Shown here: in pieces, positions 25,099 through 38,157 of the stretch | How the letters are laid out: every line of letters begins with the position of its first letter | How positions within the stretch are numbered: the stretch's first letter is position 1 | Assembly: GCA_903813345.2 (NCBI GenBank) | Contig: CAIIXF020000002.1 | Location: 9,199,555-9,263,554 of the forward strand | Reading direction: 5' to 3' | Source of the DNA: Owenia fusiformis | Lineage: Eukaryota; Annelida; Polychaeta; Sabellida; Oweniidae | Length of the DNA: 64,000 nucleotides | Notes under the pieces: generated by a model | What the model saw: only the letters and a program-made list of their open reading frames with translations | Databases searched by the model: none | Told to the model about the DNA's origin: nothing | Position numbers and translations under genes: made by a program

Positions 25099-26487
25099 GG
25101 CTGTAGTTCTTTATACAAGCCAATCCACGAGTCCCCACTTGTCGCTGGTAAAAAAGAAAATTTTGTCAATAATTTTTTCTATCTTATTAATATTAGAGTG
25201 ATCTTGTTCTTTTAAAAAAAGCTCCATCCACTCGTTAGAGTCATCAAGACAATTTCTTCATTTTAAAAAACATCAACTGTATTTTGTAAAATGTTAGATA
25301 TTTTTTGTTCATATCATATTTGTAAACAAATTCCTTTTATAACTTATTATAAACATGTTTGTCTGATATGTGGAATGATTTAGTCGATGTTTCCTAAAAT
25401 TGGAACTTATTCAAGAATCAGGAATTTCTTAAGATTGCATGAGACAGAAGTAAACCGAAATGTCAAAAATTTACATAGTATTGCATGAGATATGAAACTG
25501 TACAATATTTCACAATAAATGAACAGAACATATGTAATAAAAACAGTACATATGATCATTTGTCAAGATCTTGCTTACATTTGCAATACTGTGAACTCAG
25601 TACATTAACAATCAATAATGTATTTCAACACAGGTTAAATTAATATGTAAATGTAAATGAATTAGCATTAAAAAACTTAAAATTTCAGTCATATTTCTTT
25701 AAATATTATAGTTTCATTTTTTTAGTTTGAATGAGCAATTCCTTATATATGACTCAAGGAATGATGACGACAAAACCCACAATAAATAGGAAATTCCCTA
25801 CATGCTAATTGTCGAGTTCCAATCTGTGGCGATGGATTTCACAACAATAATGTATTTCTTATTACGACAATTATGTACACGACTATAAACAAACACCTTG
25901 TTGCCTTTGAAAAATATGCGAATAGTTGTTGAGATCAATTAAGAAACAAAAATTCTTTCGACCAGCCAAATAAGGATATTCGGGACAAGGTTGATGATCC
26001 ATATTTAGGCCAATGTTTACGTCAAAAAATTTTGTATTTTATTTCCTTGTGAATTACATAGCCTAAATATAAGGTAATCAAGACATTATTTGATTAGATC
26101 TATCACTGAATTAGAATAGGTCCTACCAGAACTGCTGTGGTTTCGAAAAGGAAGAACTCATTGTATATTTGAACAATATTTTTGGCCCAGGCAAATCCAA
26201 TTCAAGGATTTACACTGATCAACTGGAATATTTTTACAACCCAAACGGAGTAGCCTAGTATTTTTGATCATAGATTATATACTAAATTTGGGTCATATAA
26301 TCATATATTTTTAAGCTCTTGATACTTCACATATAATGAACCATAGTATGTGACAAAATTGTGTTTCCTAAGTGATTTGATTTAGACAGAAACTGACACT
26401 AAAATGTTGATAAAATTTGTGAAATTGAAGGCCATGGAGATTGACCCACTTCTGAATACGATTTGACATTTTCATGTATCTCCTTAC

Positions 26488-26640
26488 CTCCCCGTTTACA
26501 CGGTCTAGACTGTTGCTGGAAGCCGTCTGGTGGCCCATAAACGTTCCCGAACGACTCCTTACTGTACCAATGTATCCATTTTGTGTGTTTGCTCAAACAA
26601 ATAGAAGAAAAAAGGAAAAAATAAGCAGGATTGCAGTGTT
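26488..26640 (-). other. CCNI: probable non-coding first exon of cyclin I
   Basis: The coding exon starting at 25144 has its own acceptor, so an upstream leader exon is needed. Reading leftwards, a good donor GGGGAG|GTAAGG occurs at 26488/26487, following a CpG-containing stretch that is unusual for this AT-rich area. The right boundary is a guess. The 65-residue ORF here runs through the donor and is not believable as protein. Confidence 0.4.
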
Positions 26641-27584
26641 TATTTTTGACACTGCGGTCACTATCTTTATGTTTTAAATTAATCCGCGTCCTTTAAAGGA
26701 CTATTTTTATAATAAACAATATTGTGTTTATCACTTTTATGTTGTTTTTTAATCATCTCTCATTGTTATTTGTGTGTCAATATTGACAATTCGTTACATT
26801 TTTAAATGACTGTGTTTTATTAAATCATATCAAAAATACAAATAGAACAAAATCAATAGAACTATTTTCTGGCAGGTGCGTGATTAGTTACCAAGGTTAA
26901 TTAGATGCATAACCATGTTGGGGGGAGACACTCTTACCAGATAATATACCTGAGTCCATGTACGAATGCCAGAACATTCCAGAATATAACAACTAAAAAA
27001 CCCTCCCGCGATCAAAATGCCCCAGATTTATTTGTTAAACAGAGTACACTCTGGATTGTACACTTCAGCACTGAATTTTGGGCCCTAGGCTTTGGACCCC
27101 TAGATTCTTCAATATCTACCCCATGGCAAATTAAAAATAGTGCCCAGCAATGCCAGTTTATCACCCTATTGCCGAATTTATGTGGGGAGAGGTAGATTGT
27201 AGTACAGTAGGGTCAAGTTCTTTTTGAGGGACACCCGGGGGGCAACCAAAGGGGGTGGAGTGAAGAAATCTGCAAGAAATTGACGATGCACGCTAATGGG
27301 TATAGAACAGCTTTACAGATTTTATTTAGCTTTATCCCAGTTTGTCTGCCTGTTTTGTTTTTATATTTTGTAATGTGGAATACTAAACCACAATTTTATG
27401 TGAGTTTATATCAAGTTTTGATATTTGCTGCCAAGATATTAAAAAAATATAACTTGAAAGGATCAATTACTGTAAATAAACCAAGCAAGAAAAACAATTA
27501 ATGTTGCCCTTTGTTTTTTTAAGTGCCAACTGTCAAATGAATGACCTAAATAGAGTAACTCCCCCGGTTCATTAATACATTCAA

Positions 27585-27665
27585 CCAATGAAGATACGCG
27601 TAGCAAATGACGTCATGATTTCTTGACCAATGAAAGCCATCGAAACATGAAAATTCTTGGCGCAA
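27585..27665 (+). promoter_or_regulatory. CCNG: cyclin G proximal promoter (CCAAT, CRE, CCAAT, E2F-like)
   Basis: CCAAT at 27585-27589, a full palindromic CRE TGACGTCA at 27608-27615, CCAAT at 27627-27631 and an E2F-like TTGGCGCAA at 27657-27665 fit in 81 bp, about 160 bases before the cyclin G start codon. There is no TATA box at the expected distance. The spacer to the presumed cyclin I leader exon is only about 1 kb, so the site could serve both genes. Confidence 0.6.
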
Positions 27666-27826
27666 TGTATGAACTGTCAGTTCAGTGTTTGTATACAAAG
27701 AAGCGTCAGCTGGTTGGATTTTTAGCTCTGTCCTAATACTTCTGAAAATGGCACTTATCTAGATTATTTCGAAGGAATGTATGTGCAGGTGGAAGTTGGA
27801 TCTCCAAGGCAGAGTTTGCAGAGGGA

Positions 27827-30800
27827 ATGGAGTGCAAAAGTGTGCAAGCGGAGCCAGAATATGCCTCTATTTTGGTGAGATATTTTTACAAATAAACTTG
27901 GCCATTTTGAATTTGGGCGGTGGCTTGTCAAAATTTTTCTACAAAAATTATTTCGAAATACTACTCACACTTCCCATCGAGCATTAAAAATCAAAGTAGA
28001 ATGTTAATATTTTCATTCTCTACTCATATATATGTTTATTATGGATAGAGATTGTGTGATGGCAGAGAAAATTGATTCTAATGATATTGATTTCCTTGAC
28101 CTGGATTCCTTTTGTCTGCAGAACTGAACTTCTGCCATTTTCAGAATTTCATATTTTCTCATTGTTCTTATTTTATTCTCCATTGTTGCATTCAAGTTTT
28201 ATATTCTATTTAACAGTCTGATATTAATTTTTCTAGGCACATCTGAACAAGTCCAACAAAGTGTGGAATCTGTTGAATGAGGCGCTTGAAAAATGGCCAA
28301 AATTCCACCCGAAACTTTCAGCCCTTTTGCCACTTTCTCAGGGGAAAGGACAAACTATGGTAAGAAGATAATAATATTTTTCAAACTTGGGCAGATTTTG
28401 ATCCCATATAGATCATGATGAAAATATTTCTTGAGGGTAGAGTGGGCTGGCCTGGCTCTGTTGAGTTCTGTCGGAGTTTGGAGTCGTACCAGAGCCTAAA
28501 GCCTTGAAGGTCTACTGGCAAGTCTGCCTAAACTTACCTTCTTCTAAGGCCACTGTATCGTGGCCTTCCAGTACAGATATATTCCTGCATGAACAACTGG
28601 TCATGTCGTAATCATAAAATTTGAAATCATATGTCCGCCATTTTTCCACATCACAATTTGAATTGCGAGTTTTGGTCTTATTACCTCACCAAAAATTCCA
28701 AAACACACACAAAGTGATCAGTGTATTAGTTCACATCTTCTGGATCGCTAACTTAGAATTTACAGCCAGTTACTAATGTCAGACGTAACGACATTTCGTC
28801 CAGTTTTCGAACATCGCCATTTTTCTTGGAGCCATTTTGTTTTAATTTTACACGAAATCCTGATGAAATCATGTCATATCTCATCAAGGAGCCGAGCTGG
28901 GTCCGGTTTGATAAATGATTTATTTATCTGGCGATTTTTAAAATATTCAATAAATTTATGACACCCCGGCAGCTTTTTTCAAATAGAGTTCACAGTATTC
29001 CAGATGAATCCCCTCTAGCCAAGTATTGGCTAGAGACTCGAGTAAGCCTAAACTGAGAGTCCATTTTGTCGATTGCCTACACCCTTCTCCTTAATTCTAA
29101 TCTGATATTTATTTATATTTGTAACAGGACCCTGCAAAGATCTGCAGCAAGCATCGTGATGCGGTCGTTAGCAACCTCAGATTCCTACACGTGTATTATG
29201 GCTTTGGAGCGCACACATTTGCAATGGCAGTTAACATCTTGGACCGATTCCTCTGCAAAATTAAGGTATTTACCACTTTGTAAGGTAATGAAAGGGTTAT
29301 AAAAATCGTAGTAGAACTTCAGAAACGCTCATTTTTTAGTTTTTACCATTTTGATTCAAAAGTGGCCTTGAGTTCTGGGTGAAGGTGTCAGCATTTGTTG
29401 TTTCTACATTTATCATATTTGCCATTTTCCAACCAGCAATTCACCTAAAAACAACAATTTTCATCTTAAGATTCTCTGAAGCTGAGTGATAGCTTTTATG
29501 GTTTGTACATTCAGTTTATTAAGCATCCCCCCCCCCCTTCGCCTGTTTTACTTTCCCAATGGAGGATGATGGGTCTAAACATAAAATCTCTGTATACCCT
29601 TCTCTTATATGTTAAATCTACTTGAAGTACTTATGTGCTGGGAGGTAACAACGTGTTAAAGTTAGACTTTAGCAAATTAAAGTCTTGCTTCAAGACCCCC
29701 CCCCATATCTACTTCAACAATAGGGAGATTGTGTGTATGGATGGAGGGGGTTAAAAGGGCTTGTAGATAGAGTAGCAAATGTAGCATAAGGCTGATTGGC
29801 TTTGAATTTCTTGTTAGAATTCTAATTGGAATCCATATATGACCCCAGGTGTCCCGTTGTGTATGCTGGTATGCAGGACAATTTGTTTCCAACCTTATCT
29901 ATTATATTAACATCATATTGGTACATTAAATACCATATTGCTCATGCTCTTCTGATTTTATCAGTGATATAAATGATTAACAACTGAGCAACTCTAACCT
30001 TTGAGCTGTTGAAGGACATTTTGGTCCATTAAGACTGGTTTTCATTGAGTTTTTAGACTGAAGAAATGTCTTTGAAATTAGCTGTATTATTGCTTGAAGA
30101 AGTTGTGTTTAACAGTAAAAAATTGTTAGAAGGGGTTATTTTGAATCATTTTTAGCCTTAGAAAACCATTTTCAGGTCAAAGTTAAAAAACATTTGCTCT
30201 GTTTTTTGAGGCATATTAATGTTTAATACAGGGGTGGTATCAAAAGTTGAGAACCCCTGAAAAGTACCAACATTGAGTGTAGTATCCACGTGACCTCCCA
30301 CTATAACCCCAAACAGTTAATACATTTATTAGGTGAATTCGTCAATACATTCAGAGATGGATTTAATCAAGAATATATAGCAAAACTGTACATCCAAATT
30401 AACTTTTTCTTGAGATGCCCCCTGGTTGCCATGGTCATACCAGGACAACATCCTAACCTGGTAACAGCTGAGTCCAATGTGTAACTGTTTCACCCTTGAA
30501 ATCAGCAGGGATATACATTTTGTAGTTTATGGTTGGTAATGCCCAAATATAATAGATTCTAAACTCAAGGTAACCCTCAATTCATTGCATAGGTATGATT
30601 TTACAATTGCCAATGTCAGCTTTCATGAGGGTGGATTTCAATTTTTTAGGCTCTAAATTTTGAAAAATTGCTTGAAATCTTTAGTTTTTCATGAATATCA
30701 ATTTTGAAGGGGGGGGGGGGCAACAAAAATTACGAAAATCAGTGATGAGGTAGAATAAGAAATAAATATCTGTGACTTGGCTTCATCCTGACCTCATGTA

Positions 30801-33800
30801 CATTATGATGTTAAAGTTGTTAATTAATCTCAAAGATTGAAGCAGAAAGTAATTAAAAATTAACAAATAATATCTAAATATTACTTTGTGATTAATCAGA
30901 AAGGCATGCCTTAACTTTAAGCCCTATCACCTGCTTCCATTGATTACAAATTCACATTCCAAATCAACCTAATTATTAAATATTTACAATCATAAGTGAG
31001 AAAATTAGAAATCCAATTTACTAAATGTGAAATGTAAATATTAGAATACAAGCCTGGAAATGGTGATATTTTCTTTCTTGATTACAACTTTTCATTTTGT
31101 TTCATAAAACCTAATTAGAATCACAGTTTGATATGATGTTATAATCTGATACACTAAAACGTACTTAACATAATTACATAATATATGTACATGTATTTGC
31201 TATTAATACCTACTGAGATAGGAGACTGGTGAAGGGAGAGGGGGGGGGGCATATTTAATTCTAGTATTTTTCTACTTTTGTTTTGGATGCTTTCCCTGGG
31301 AGGCTTTCTCTTTCTTTCGTTTCAAATGTAAGGCTTTCTCTTTCTTTTGTTTCATATTTAAGGCTTTCTCTTTCTTTGTTTTGCTTGTATTTACATTATG
31401 CATAATATGGATGTTATACATACTAAACGCACAAATATATGATTTACATTTTGACTTCCTCATTTGACCAGCTGACTGACAGCGGGTCAGAGTGTTGACC
31501 CTTAGTTTAAAAACATTATTTTATCAATTTTTCTTAAAAAAGAGAAGTCCAGTTAAAATGATTTAAAATTACAGTATATGATTGTAAGTTTTGCAAAATT
31601 GTGTTTGGATTTTAAAACACTTTTATATATATTGAAAAAAGCCAAAAAGTCTATCAAGAAAATCTGCAAGGGTAGCAGATTTACCTGTGGTGATTTGAAG
31701 TATTTACTTGCTATATTAAGCTACAGCTGTCAAATGGAGTTATATACTAAACTGGATTAACTCTCTGCACTGATAAGATGGGCAAAAGTGAATCATGTAA
31801 TGACCACACAATTTATTCATGTAAATAAAAGTACATTGTTATGTATTGTATTGATTTGAGGCAGGCGAGGTCATTGCCTCACCTTAATTTGATTTTTTTG
31901 AAAATGACGAGTAAAAAATTGGAAATATTGTTGCAATTATTCAATTTTGGTAAAACAACTTAAGAAAATTTCCTGCTTTTTCAGGTACCTATAGAATCTC
32001 TGAGGTTAAATATAATCTATCAAATCACTTTAAGTGCCATTCTGTATCTCATAAGTCAAGGCCATTTATATTAGAGTGCTATTACATAACATCATGTAAA
32101 CATTGAACAAGGTCCAAGTAAAATATTGTTTATAAAATCTCAACCTTCTCACAAAACATACAACATATTTTTCCATTGTATCAACATGATAGAAAAACCA
32201 ATTTGATTATGCAAATGAAACTTTGTAAGTATTGAAAAAGTTTTTAAAGATACTTAAAAATATGTATTATATACTTGCAGGCACATGTGAAGTATCTACC
32301 ATGTATCGCAACTACCTGTTACTACATTGCCGTGAAAACAATGGAAGAAAGTGAGGTAAGACAAGATCATCAAAGTCCACTATTCTTGTCCACTCTTCTT
32401 GTTCTAACCCTCCGTTTTCCCTCTCTTACTAAACCATATTTATTTAGATGGTCAAATTGTTTTTAGAGATTCTGAAAAATCTGACTACCTCGATTATATG
32501 TAGTATAGTGCTTGACCCGAGTTCATTTGTTTCAATTGCAGTTTTTCACCGTTTCAAGTGATTTTGGCTACTTTTGGGCCAAAGTTGTCAAAAGCAAACT
32601 CCCCCCCTCCCTCCTTTTTAAAAAGTGAAACTCCCTCTTGGCAAATCCTGGCTATGGGCCTGCTAATAATAACTTAAAGGATGGCATAGTTGATTTAAGT
32701 ATCAAGTGGCTTTGACAGTTTGACTCTTCTTGGAGATTATTTCCTCTTTGAAAAATTACATTTTTATGAAGACAAACGGCTAATCCAGTAACTACATGAC
32801 ACAAAGTGAGCACATTATGGCTAGTAAGAAAATAGGTTTATGATATTCATGGTGGTGTAGTAATAACTCCATGAATACTTTCTCTAACTGTGAGTTAACA
32901 GTTTGCCTTCCTATCCAGGTGAGAATCCTAATTAACATGTTGTGTAAGTGTATATATTTAGAATTCAGGTATCCAGTAAGATATACACATTCTAGACATT
33001 AGTACAGTATGATGTACAGTGTATGCATATTAGCCTTTGAATTTGTAATACTCACTCTACCCTACCACGTTACCATGTTTAAAAGGGATACAGGCTACAG
33101 TTAAGTTTCAAATGGAAGACGTTTGTTTCAATATTTCTGAAGGTAAACTAGATTTCACATATCTTCCTAGTGTTATGCTATCCATATTATTCATTCATCG
33201 AGTAGTTTGCAGTGTATTATTACCAGAAGAGCTCTATTGTCAAAAATAGAGAATACCCCTTCATTTGCAACTTCACTGTAGCCCAGGCCCATAGCCAGGG
33301 GGGGGGGGATTCAATGGGTTTGAGCCAACCCCCCCTCCCCTTGGCCAATAAATCTTTAAAAAACATGCAGTTTTTCACCATTCTTAGCACTTTTAAGTGA
33401 TTTTGGCCATTTTTGGACCAAAATTGTCACAAGTGAACCCCCCTGGAAATTTTCAAAAAGAGAACCCCCCTTGGCAAATCCTAGCTACGGGCCTGTTGTA
33501 GCCTGTATCCCTTTGTAATGTGGTCACGAGATAGGGAAGAGTGATAATGTGTATTTAGCAACTTGGGAGACCAATAGTTGAAAAAGGTTGTTATCACCTC
33601 CTATTTATTATCACCCTCCATTTAGCATATTGCATTCTGATTCATCAGTAATATCCCAGTCAGTGATCTCCCCAGCATAAAAGCAAGTGGGTGCAGCACC
33701 AACCTTAGGTTTTGATAATAGGCTTGCACCCACCTGAGAATCCATCTGCACCCACTTGAAAATTTAAAAATGGGCATATTTTGCACCCACTTGAGAAAAA

Positions 33801-36800
33801 CCCTGTGGAAATGGATAGTACAGGCTTGGGATCCCACAATAGCAATTGTACAATGTACCAAAGCACCACTGAAGATTATCTTAAACCTTATTATTATCTT
33901 TTTGGACATATGTAATTCAGGGCCTTAGCCAGCTTTCGCCAAAGGGGGTTCAGTTTTGAATTTGACAATCTTAGTCCAAATTCACTTGAAAAGTGCTCAA
34001 AACGGTTTAACACTGCATGGTTTTTAAAGAAATTTTGGTCAGGGGGTTCTCTGGCTACAGGCTTGCTATTTGGTCTGCTAATCCCGATGGTAGCTTACTT
34101 GAATAAACCTAACAGACAATTCAGATTATTTATAGCATTAACCTTCATAATTTACACAAAGTGCAATCTTATTTTTGGAGAAAATTCATGATCCAATATA
34201 TCATGTCGCATATTCTATGAATCCCTTTTAACCATTTCTTTGCTTTTCAGGATATTCCTTGTATTTCGGAACTCCTAATGTACAACCAGTGTAACTGCAC
34301 AGTGTCCGACCTTGTCCGTATGGAACGCCTCATTCTGAACAAACTAAACTGGGACCTGTGTTCCGTCACTGCGACACACTTCCTCGAATATTTCTGTGCA
34401 ATACTACAGCGACAATTTCCTAATATGGAAGTCCTCAATATTGAGAAGCTAACCATTCAAATGGATATTTTAATGTGCCACATGACCTTCTCAGAATTCT
34501 CGGTAAGCTGCAAATAATGAATAATTTTTTTATTTTTTATTTTTATATTGATAGACTCGATTTTAAGGCGCTAAATTTAACAGTTTTGCTACATTCAGTT
34601 TTTAATTTTCAAACCTGTAATTGAACCACAAATATTTTTACACTAATTCTGTGAAATATCATTCTCAATTTGTAAAACACACCAAGCATAAGGAGGTGCT
34701 GCCCTCTTTCAATTAATGTCTTTGGAATTACCATTTTAAATACAAAATGTAAAATTGCTCTGATAGCTTGATTTATAACATATCCAGATAACATGACAGT
34801 GCTTTAATTAAGTAAAATTACATCTAGTATTTGAGTTGTCATTACTAATTTTTCTTTTTTCTCTTCAGCCTGCTGGACTTGCCCTCGCCCTGTTAGCTCA
34901 TGCCCTCCAAGAGAGTATGCCTAAAGATGTGATGGACGTAATTAACTTTATTTTTGATCTACAGACACATTGCAAGGTAATTATAAATAATGGTATTCAT
35001 TCTCATCCTCCGATCGCAGGGCTTGAAGATACAGTTCTGTAGACCTGTGCCTGGAGGATGATTCCCAGGGGTTTTTATTCGAATTTCTGACAAAGGGCGA
35101 ATGGAAAAAACAACCAGCAAAAATACAGTATAAATTAAAATAGCTGCAAAAAGTTCATTTTCCTATTGATATTTACAGTGAACTAGTCTCGTAAAAGTAA
35201 TGTTAAGAAATATCTGACATCTATATAATAGGTTGGAAATGAAAAATGGATGTTCACTGGGAATTGATCAATGTTTACTTTAAACTATTTCACTGTCAAG
35301 AAATTGAGACTGGCATTTGATGTCAGTCTCAAAAATGGTTATACAGTATAAGGTGTCTAAGTAGAACACTGTTGGTACCTCTAAAATGTGTTTCAATTAT
35401 AGAGGTTCATAACATTAACAGTCAGTGGCAAGGGTTGTTTTATGTCCTCTCTTAAAAAGGATTAAAAACTACTAACAGGGGTGTTCCACTCTGGAGTTTC
35501 ACTGACTGTACTTTTGTAAGTACAGCCAGTAAGACAATTTGTCACATCAATGTTTTACATGTATTATCTTATTTCAGGTAACAGACTGTGAGTTTGTGCA
35601 GTGTCGTGATATGATTCTAGAATATTCCGTCCTCCATTACACGCAGTCAAAGCAGCAGCCACGTCCGCAGCTAATCTGGACCGTGTCCCGCAAAATGTTA
35701 ATGCTGCTGAATCCGAGTAAGAAAGTCTATACAGTGCTGTCACCTATTGAGGAGTCAGATGACAGTGCAGATGATGCAGATGTCTCGGACTCAGAATCTT
35801 CAGAGTAAGAATTTTGTCATGATGTTTTTTCTCAACACCACTTTTGGAATTAGAAACTAAATATAAAATAAAACCAGTAGTAGATGTCTCTTAAATCAAT
35901 AAAATCTGAAAATATCTGTCTTCCAACTTTTTTCAACAAATAAAAACAAAATGTGTTTCGAATTTGCGATGTTTACATCATTTTGAAAACTGGCTGTTAT
36001 GCAGCAGATAATCACAAAATAGGAAATGAAAACAAACAACAAAACTCTGAATCAAAACAAATAACGAAATAAAGATTTTTATTCCACATCTGTTTTATGA
36101 TGATGAATGTGTAGCAGCCATGCAGGAATGCAAATAATGTTAATATTGAAATTGAGTTTTTGTGTTGTTTCATGAACGAAGGTCCTCAATTTTTCAAATG
36201 ATTGTGACAGTTATGCAAATTGTAACATTATGATTTTGGTCAAAGGACGATTCTCGGTTTGGAGAAGAAGTTCATCAATCTAAATGAGCATTATCCCTGC
36301 TTCGGTCAAATTTGATTTTCTTACATAATATAGATTTGAATGTCTTCTTTTGAAAAATCATAATTTAATTTGGGTAATAGTTCTTGATTTTTCGCAAAAA
36401 AATATTAGCGCAGTACACTGATGAACTTCTTTCCCCAAATCGAGACTTGTATTTTATTGAATCAGTCTAATTGAGCATTATCCCTGCTTCAGACCAATTT
36501 GTTATTTTTACATCTTGTAGATTTAAATGTCCTCTTTTGAATATTCATAGTTTAATTTGGGTAATATTTCTATATTTTTCATGAAAAAAATATTAGCCCA
36601 GGAGACTGTTCTCCAAACCGAGAATAGTCCTTTCAATATTTATTATTTTATTTTCAGTGATAACTGCAGCAATTCCCTAGAAGGTTCACCGAACGATCCC
36701 AACCTTTCGTCAGGAAAATTCTATTTCTACACTACACCAGTGAAACACTCAGGAAATAGTGACAGTCCGACCACAGTGCCATCTGTGCCAGTCCGTTCCA

Positions 36801-36925
36801 CAAATTCTTGCATGCCCATAATTGAATGTGGAAGTGCCACCGATCAGTGTCCAATAATTGACAAGTGCCTGGAGACGAATCTGAATTTTAAAAATCTCAA
36901 AATCTGCTCACATGGTACCAGCTAG
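27827..36925 (+). CDS. CCNG: cyclin G (8 exons, 412 aa)
   Basis: Exons 27827-27874, 28237-28359, 29128-29265, 32281-32355, 34251-34502, 34869-34976, 35578-35804 and 36658-36925 give 1239 nt; the last junction splits an Asp codon (GA|T). The start is the first in-frame ATG after a stop at 27743; upstream ATGs at 27748 and 27777 open short other-frame ORFs. The cyclin box covers about 60-210: FAMAVNILDRFLCKIK, KYLPCIATTCYYIAVKTMEE and LVRMERLILNKLNWDL. QLIWTVSRK followed by a Ser/Asp-rich stretch matches vertebrate cyclin G1/G2. In vertebrates these are p53- or FOXO-linked atypical cyclins that bind PP2A and restrain the cell cycle. Exon 4 is 75 nt like its cyclin I counterpart, a shared ancestral structure. 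If the last intron is retained, the protein stops at the splice site (GAG TAA). Confidence 0.93.
31301..31380. repeat. 30-bp tandem repeat
   Basis: AGGCTTTCTCTTTCTTTYGT starts at 31301, 31331 and 31361 in a 30-bp period. It is inside cyclin G intron 3. The Lys-rich ORF over it on the minus strand (ten-residue period) is an artefact. Confidence 0.8.
32511..32662 (+). mobile_element. C-rich TIR MITE, copy 2 (left end lost)
   Basis: Matches the inner and right parts of the family: GCAGTTTTTCACCGTTTC, GTGATTTTGGCTACTTTTGG, then CTTGGCAAATCCTGGCTATG GGCCTG. The left TIR is not recognisable. It lies in cyclin G intron 4. Confidence 0.7.
33284..33495 (+). mobile_element. C-rich TIR MITE, copy 3
   Basis: Starts CAGGCCCATAGCCAGG with a G9 run and ends CCTAGCTACGGGCCTG. 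The inner sequence matches copy 1. It lies in cyclin G intron 4. Confidence 0.85.
33918..34065 (-). mobile_element. C-rich TIR MITE, copy 4 (reverse orientation, worn)
   Basis: CAGGGCCTTAGCCAG at the left and CTGGCTACAGGCTTG at the right, with the family core in reverse complement (AAGTGCTCAAAACGG, GGGGGTTC). It lies in cyclin G intron 4, about 430 bp after copy 3 and in opposite orientation. Confidence 0.75.
36242..36633. mobile_element. 392-bp MITE, family B copy 1, next to the cyclin G last exon
   Basis: AAAGGACGATTCTCGGTTTG at the left and CAAACCGAGAATAGTCCTTT at the right are inverted repeats. Inside, a ~27-bp phrase TGAGCATTATCCCTGCTTC occurs twice in direct orientation. A near-identical copy lies at 52391-52783. 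The right end is 24 bases before the acceptor of cyclin G exon 8. Confidence 0.9.
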
Positions 36926-36987
36926 TACAATTTTACAAATATTTTAGTTCAGTTTTTAATATGTGAAGGGCAGGTATTATTGTTTTT

Positions 36988-36993
36988 AATAAA
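36988..36993 (+). terminator. CCNG: putative cyclin G polyadenylation signal
   Basis: AATAAA 62 bases after the TAG stop at 36923-36925. More AATAAA copies lie downstream (for example near 38698), so longer 3' ends are possible. Confidence 0.45.
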
Positions 36994-38029
36994 AGAGTGA
37001 GAATTTGTGCATATAGTGTTAAGGTAGCTAAAGTGTTTTCGCTCTAATGGCACCTGGCTGCACTTCAATACCGATAACTGCAGTTCACGTAATTGCAATG
37101 GTGGTGTGAATTCAATGACCTAACCTGGACTGCAGTTAACGATCTTGATTGTGTGAAAAAGCACAAATTTCAATGTTTATCCAATAACTGAATTTATGTA
37201 TGCAGTGATCGTATGATATTAAAATATTTGAATTTTATATTGTGAATGTGAAGAGATACCAGTACTACGCTGATTATAGGCTTATGAAATCCAGAAATCG
37301 TAGGATGACAACACTGAGCTGAACGCTTGGAACAGCAGTGCATCATCGATTTCGTCTAGACAAACGTGAGCTCAGGGACCGTATTTCTGGAGTGAATGTG
37401 ATACAAGTGTTTTAGAAGATTATTTAAAATATTTATCATAGCATAGAGGTGTATCTCTTGAAAATATCATAAATCACACTACACTTATTTGTTTCGATGT
37501 TGCTATAGTAATAGTTACATAGGCAGATCATAGAATACAATTGAAATTGTGGTTTACAATATTTTCAAGATATAATCTTAAGATTGTTCAATTTTACATG
37601 TATTGTATATATTTCATTCATACATATAACCCAAATAGTGACAGTATTTTATTGGTGCGTTTTAGTCAAATCAAATACAGTATTTGCATTTATTTATTTT
37701 ATGAAGCCAAATTCTGGCATTGATTCCAGGCGGTGAAACAAGATTCTATTTTGTGGCCTAATTTTATGAAATAATACAGCTACCTATTGCCCAAGACTCA
37801 TTGACTTATCCATCTCTGTCAGTTTTGGCCAGTACAGAGAGCATTCCGTAGAATGCACGTTTTACTGTACTATCTAGTATATTATGTTGTACTAGAGTAT
37901 TGGACAGTTCTTTGCAGAATTAGGCCACACATATATCAATGTAGATTCTTATAGCATGATTTCTTAAAAGTTAGCCATAGGCCCAACCTCCTAAAATGTA
38001 TAGGTTAAAGTTAAGTGTTAAAAACAAAA

Positions 38030-38157
38030 CAAAATGTTGAGATTTACGAATTTTCGATATATTCATACATTCATTCATCCATTACATTACCATTACCATC
38101 ATTTACCTGATGAAGATGTATGAATACATCGAAAATTCGTTAATTTCAACATTTTGT
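38030..38157. repeat. short palindromic element
   Basis: CAAAATGTTGAGATTTACGA through TTCGATATATTCATACAT is mirrored by ATGTATGAATACATCGAAAA through TTTCAACATTTTG, with arms of about 40 bp around 45 bp of CATTAC-rich simple sequence. Confidence 0.7.

Noticed and set aside
26905-27195. 96-codon ORF in the spacer between the two cyclins
   Set aside because: No domain features; composition is like the surrounding non-coding DNA, and it lies in the presumed promoter interval.
31272-31463. Lys-rich ORF with ten-residue repeats
   Set aside because: It is a translation of the 30-bp tandem repeat in cyclin G intron 3.
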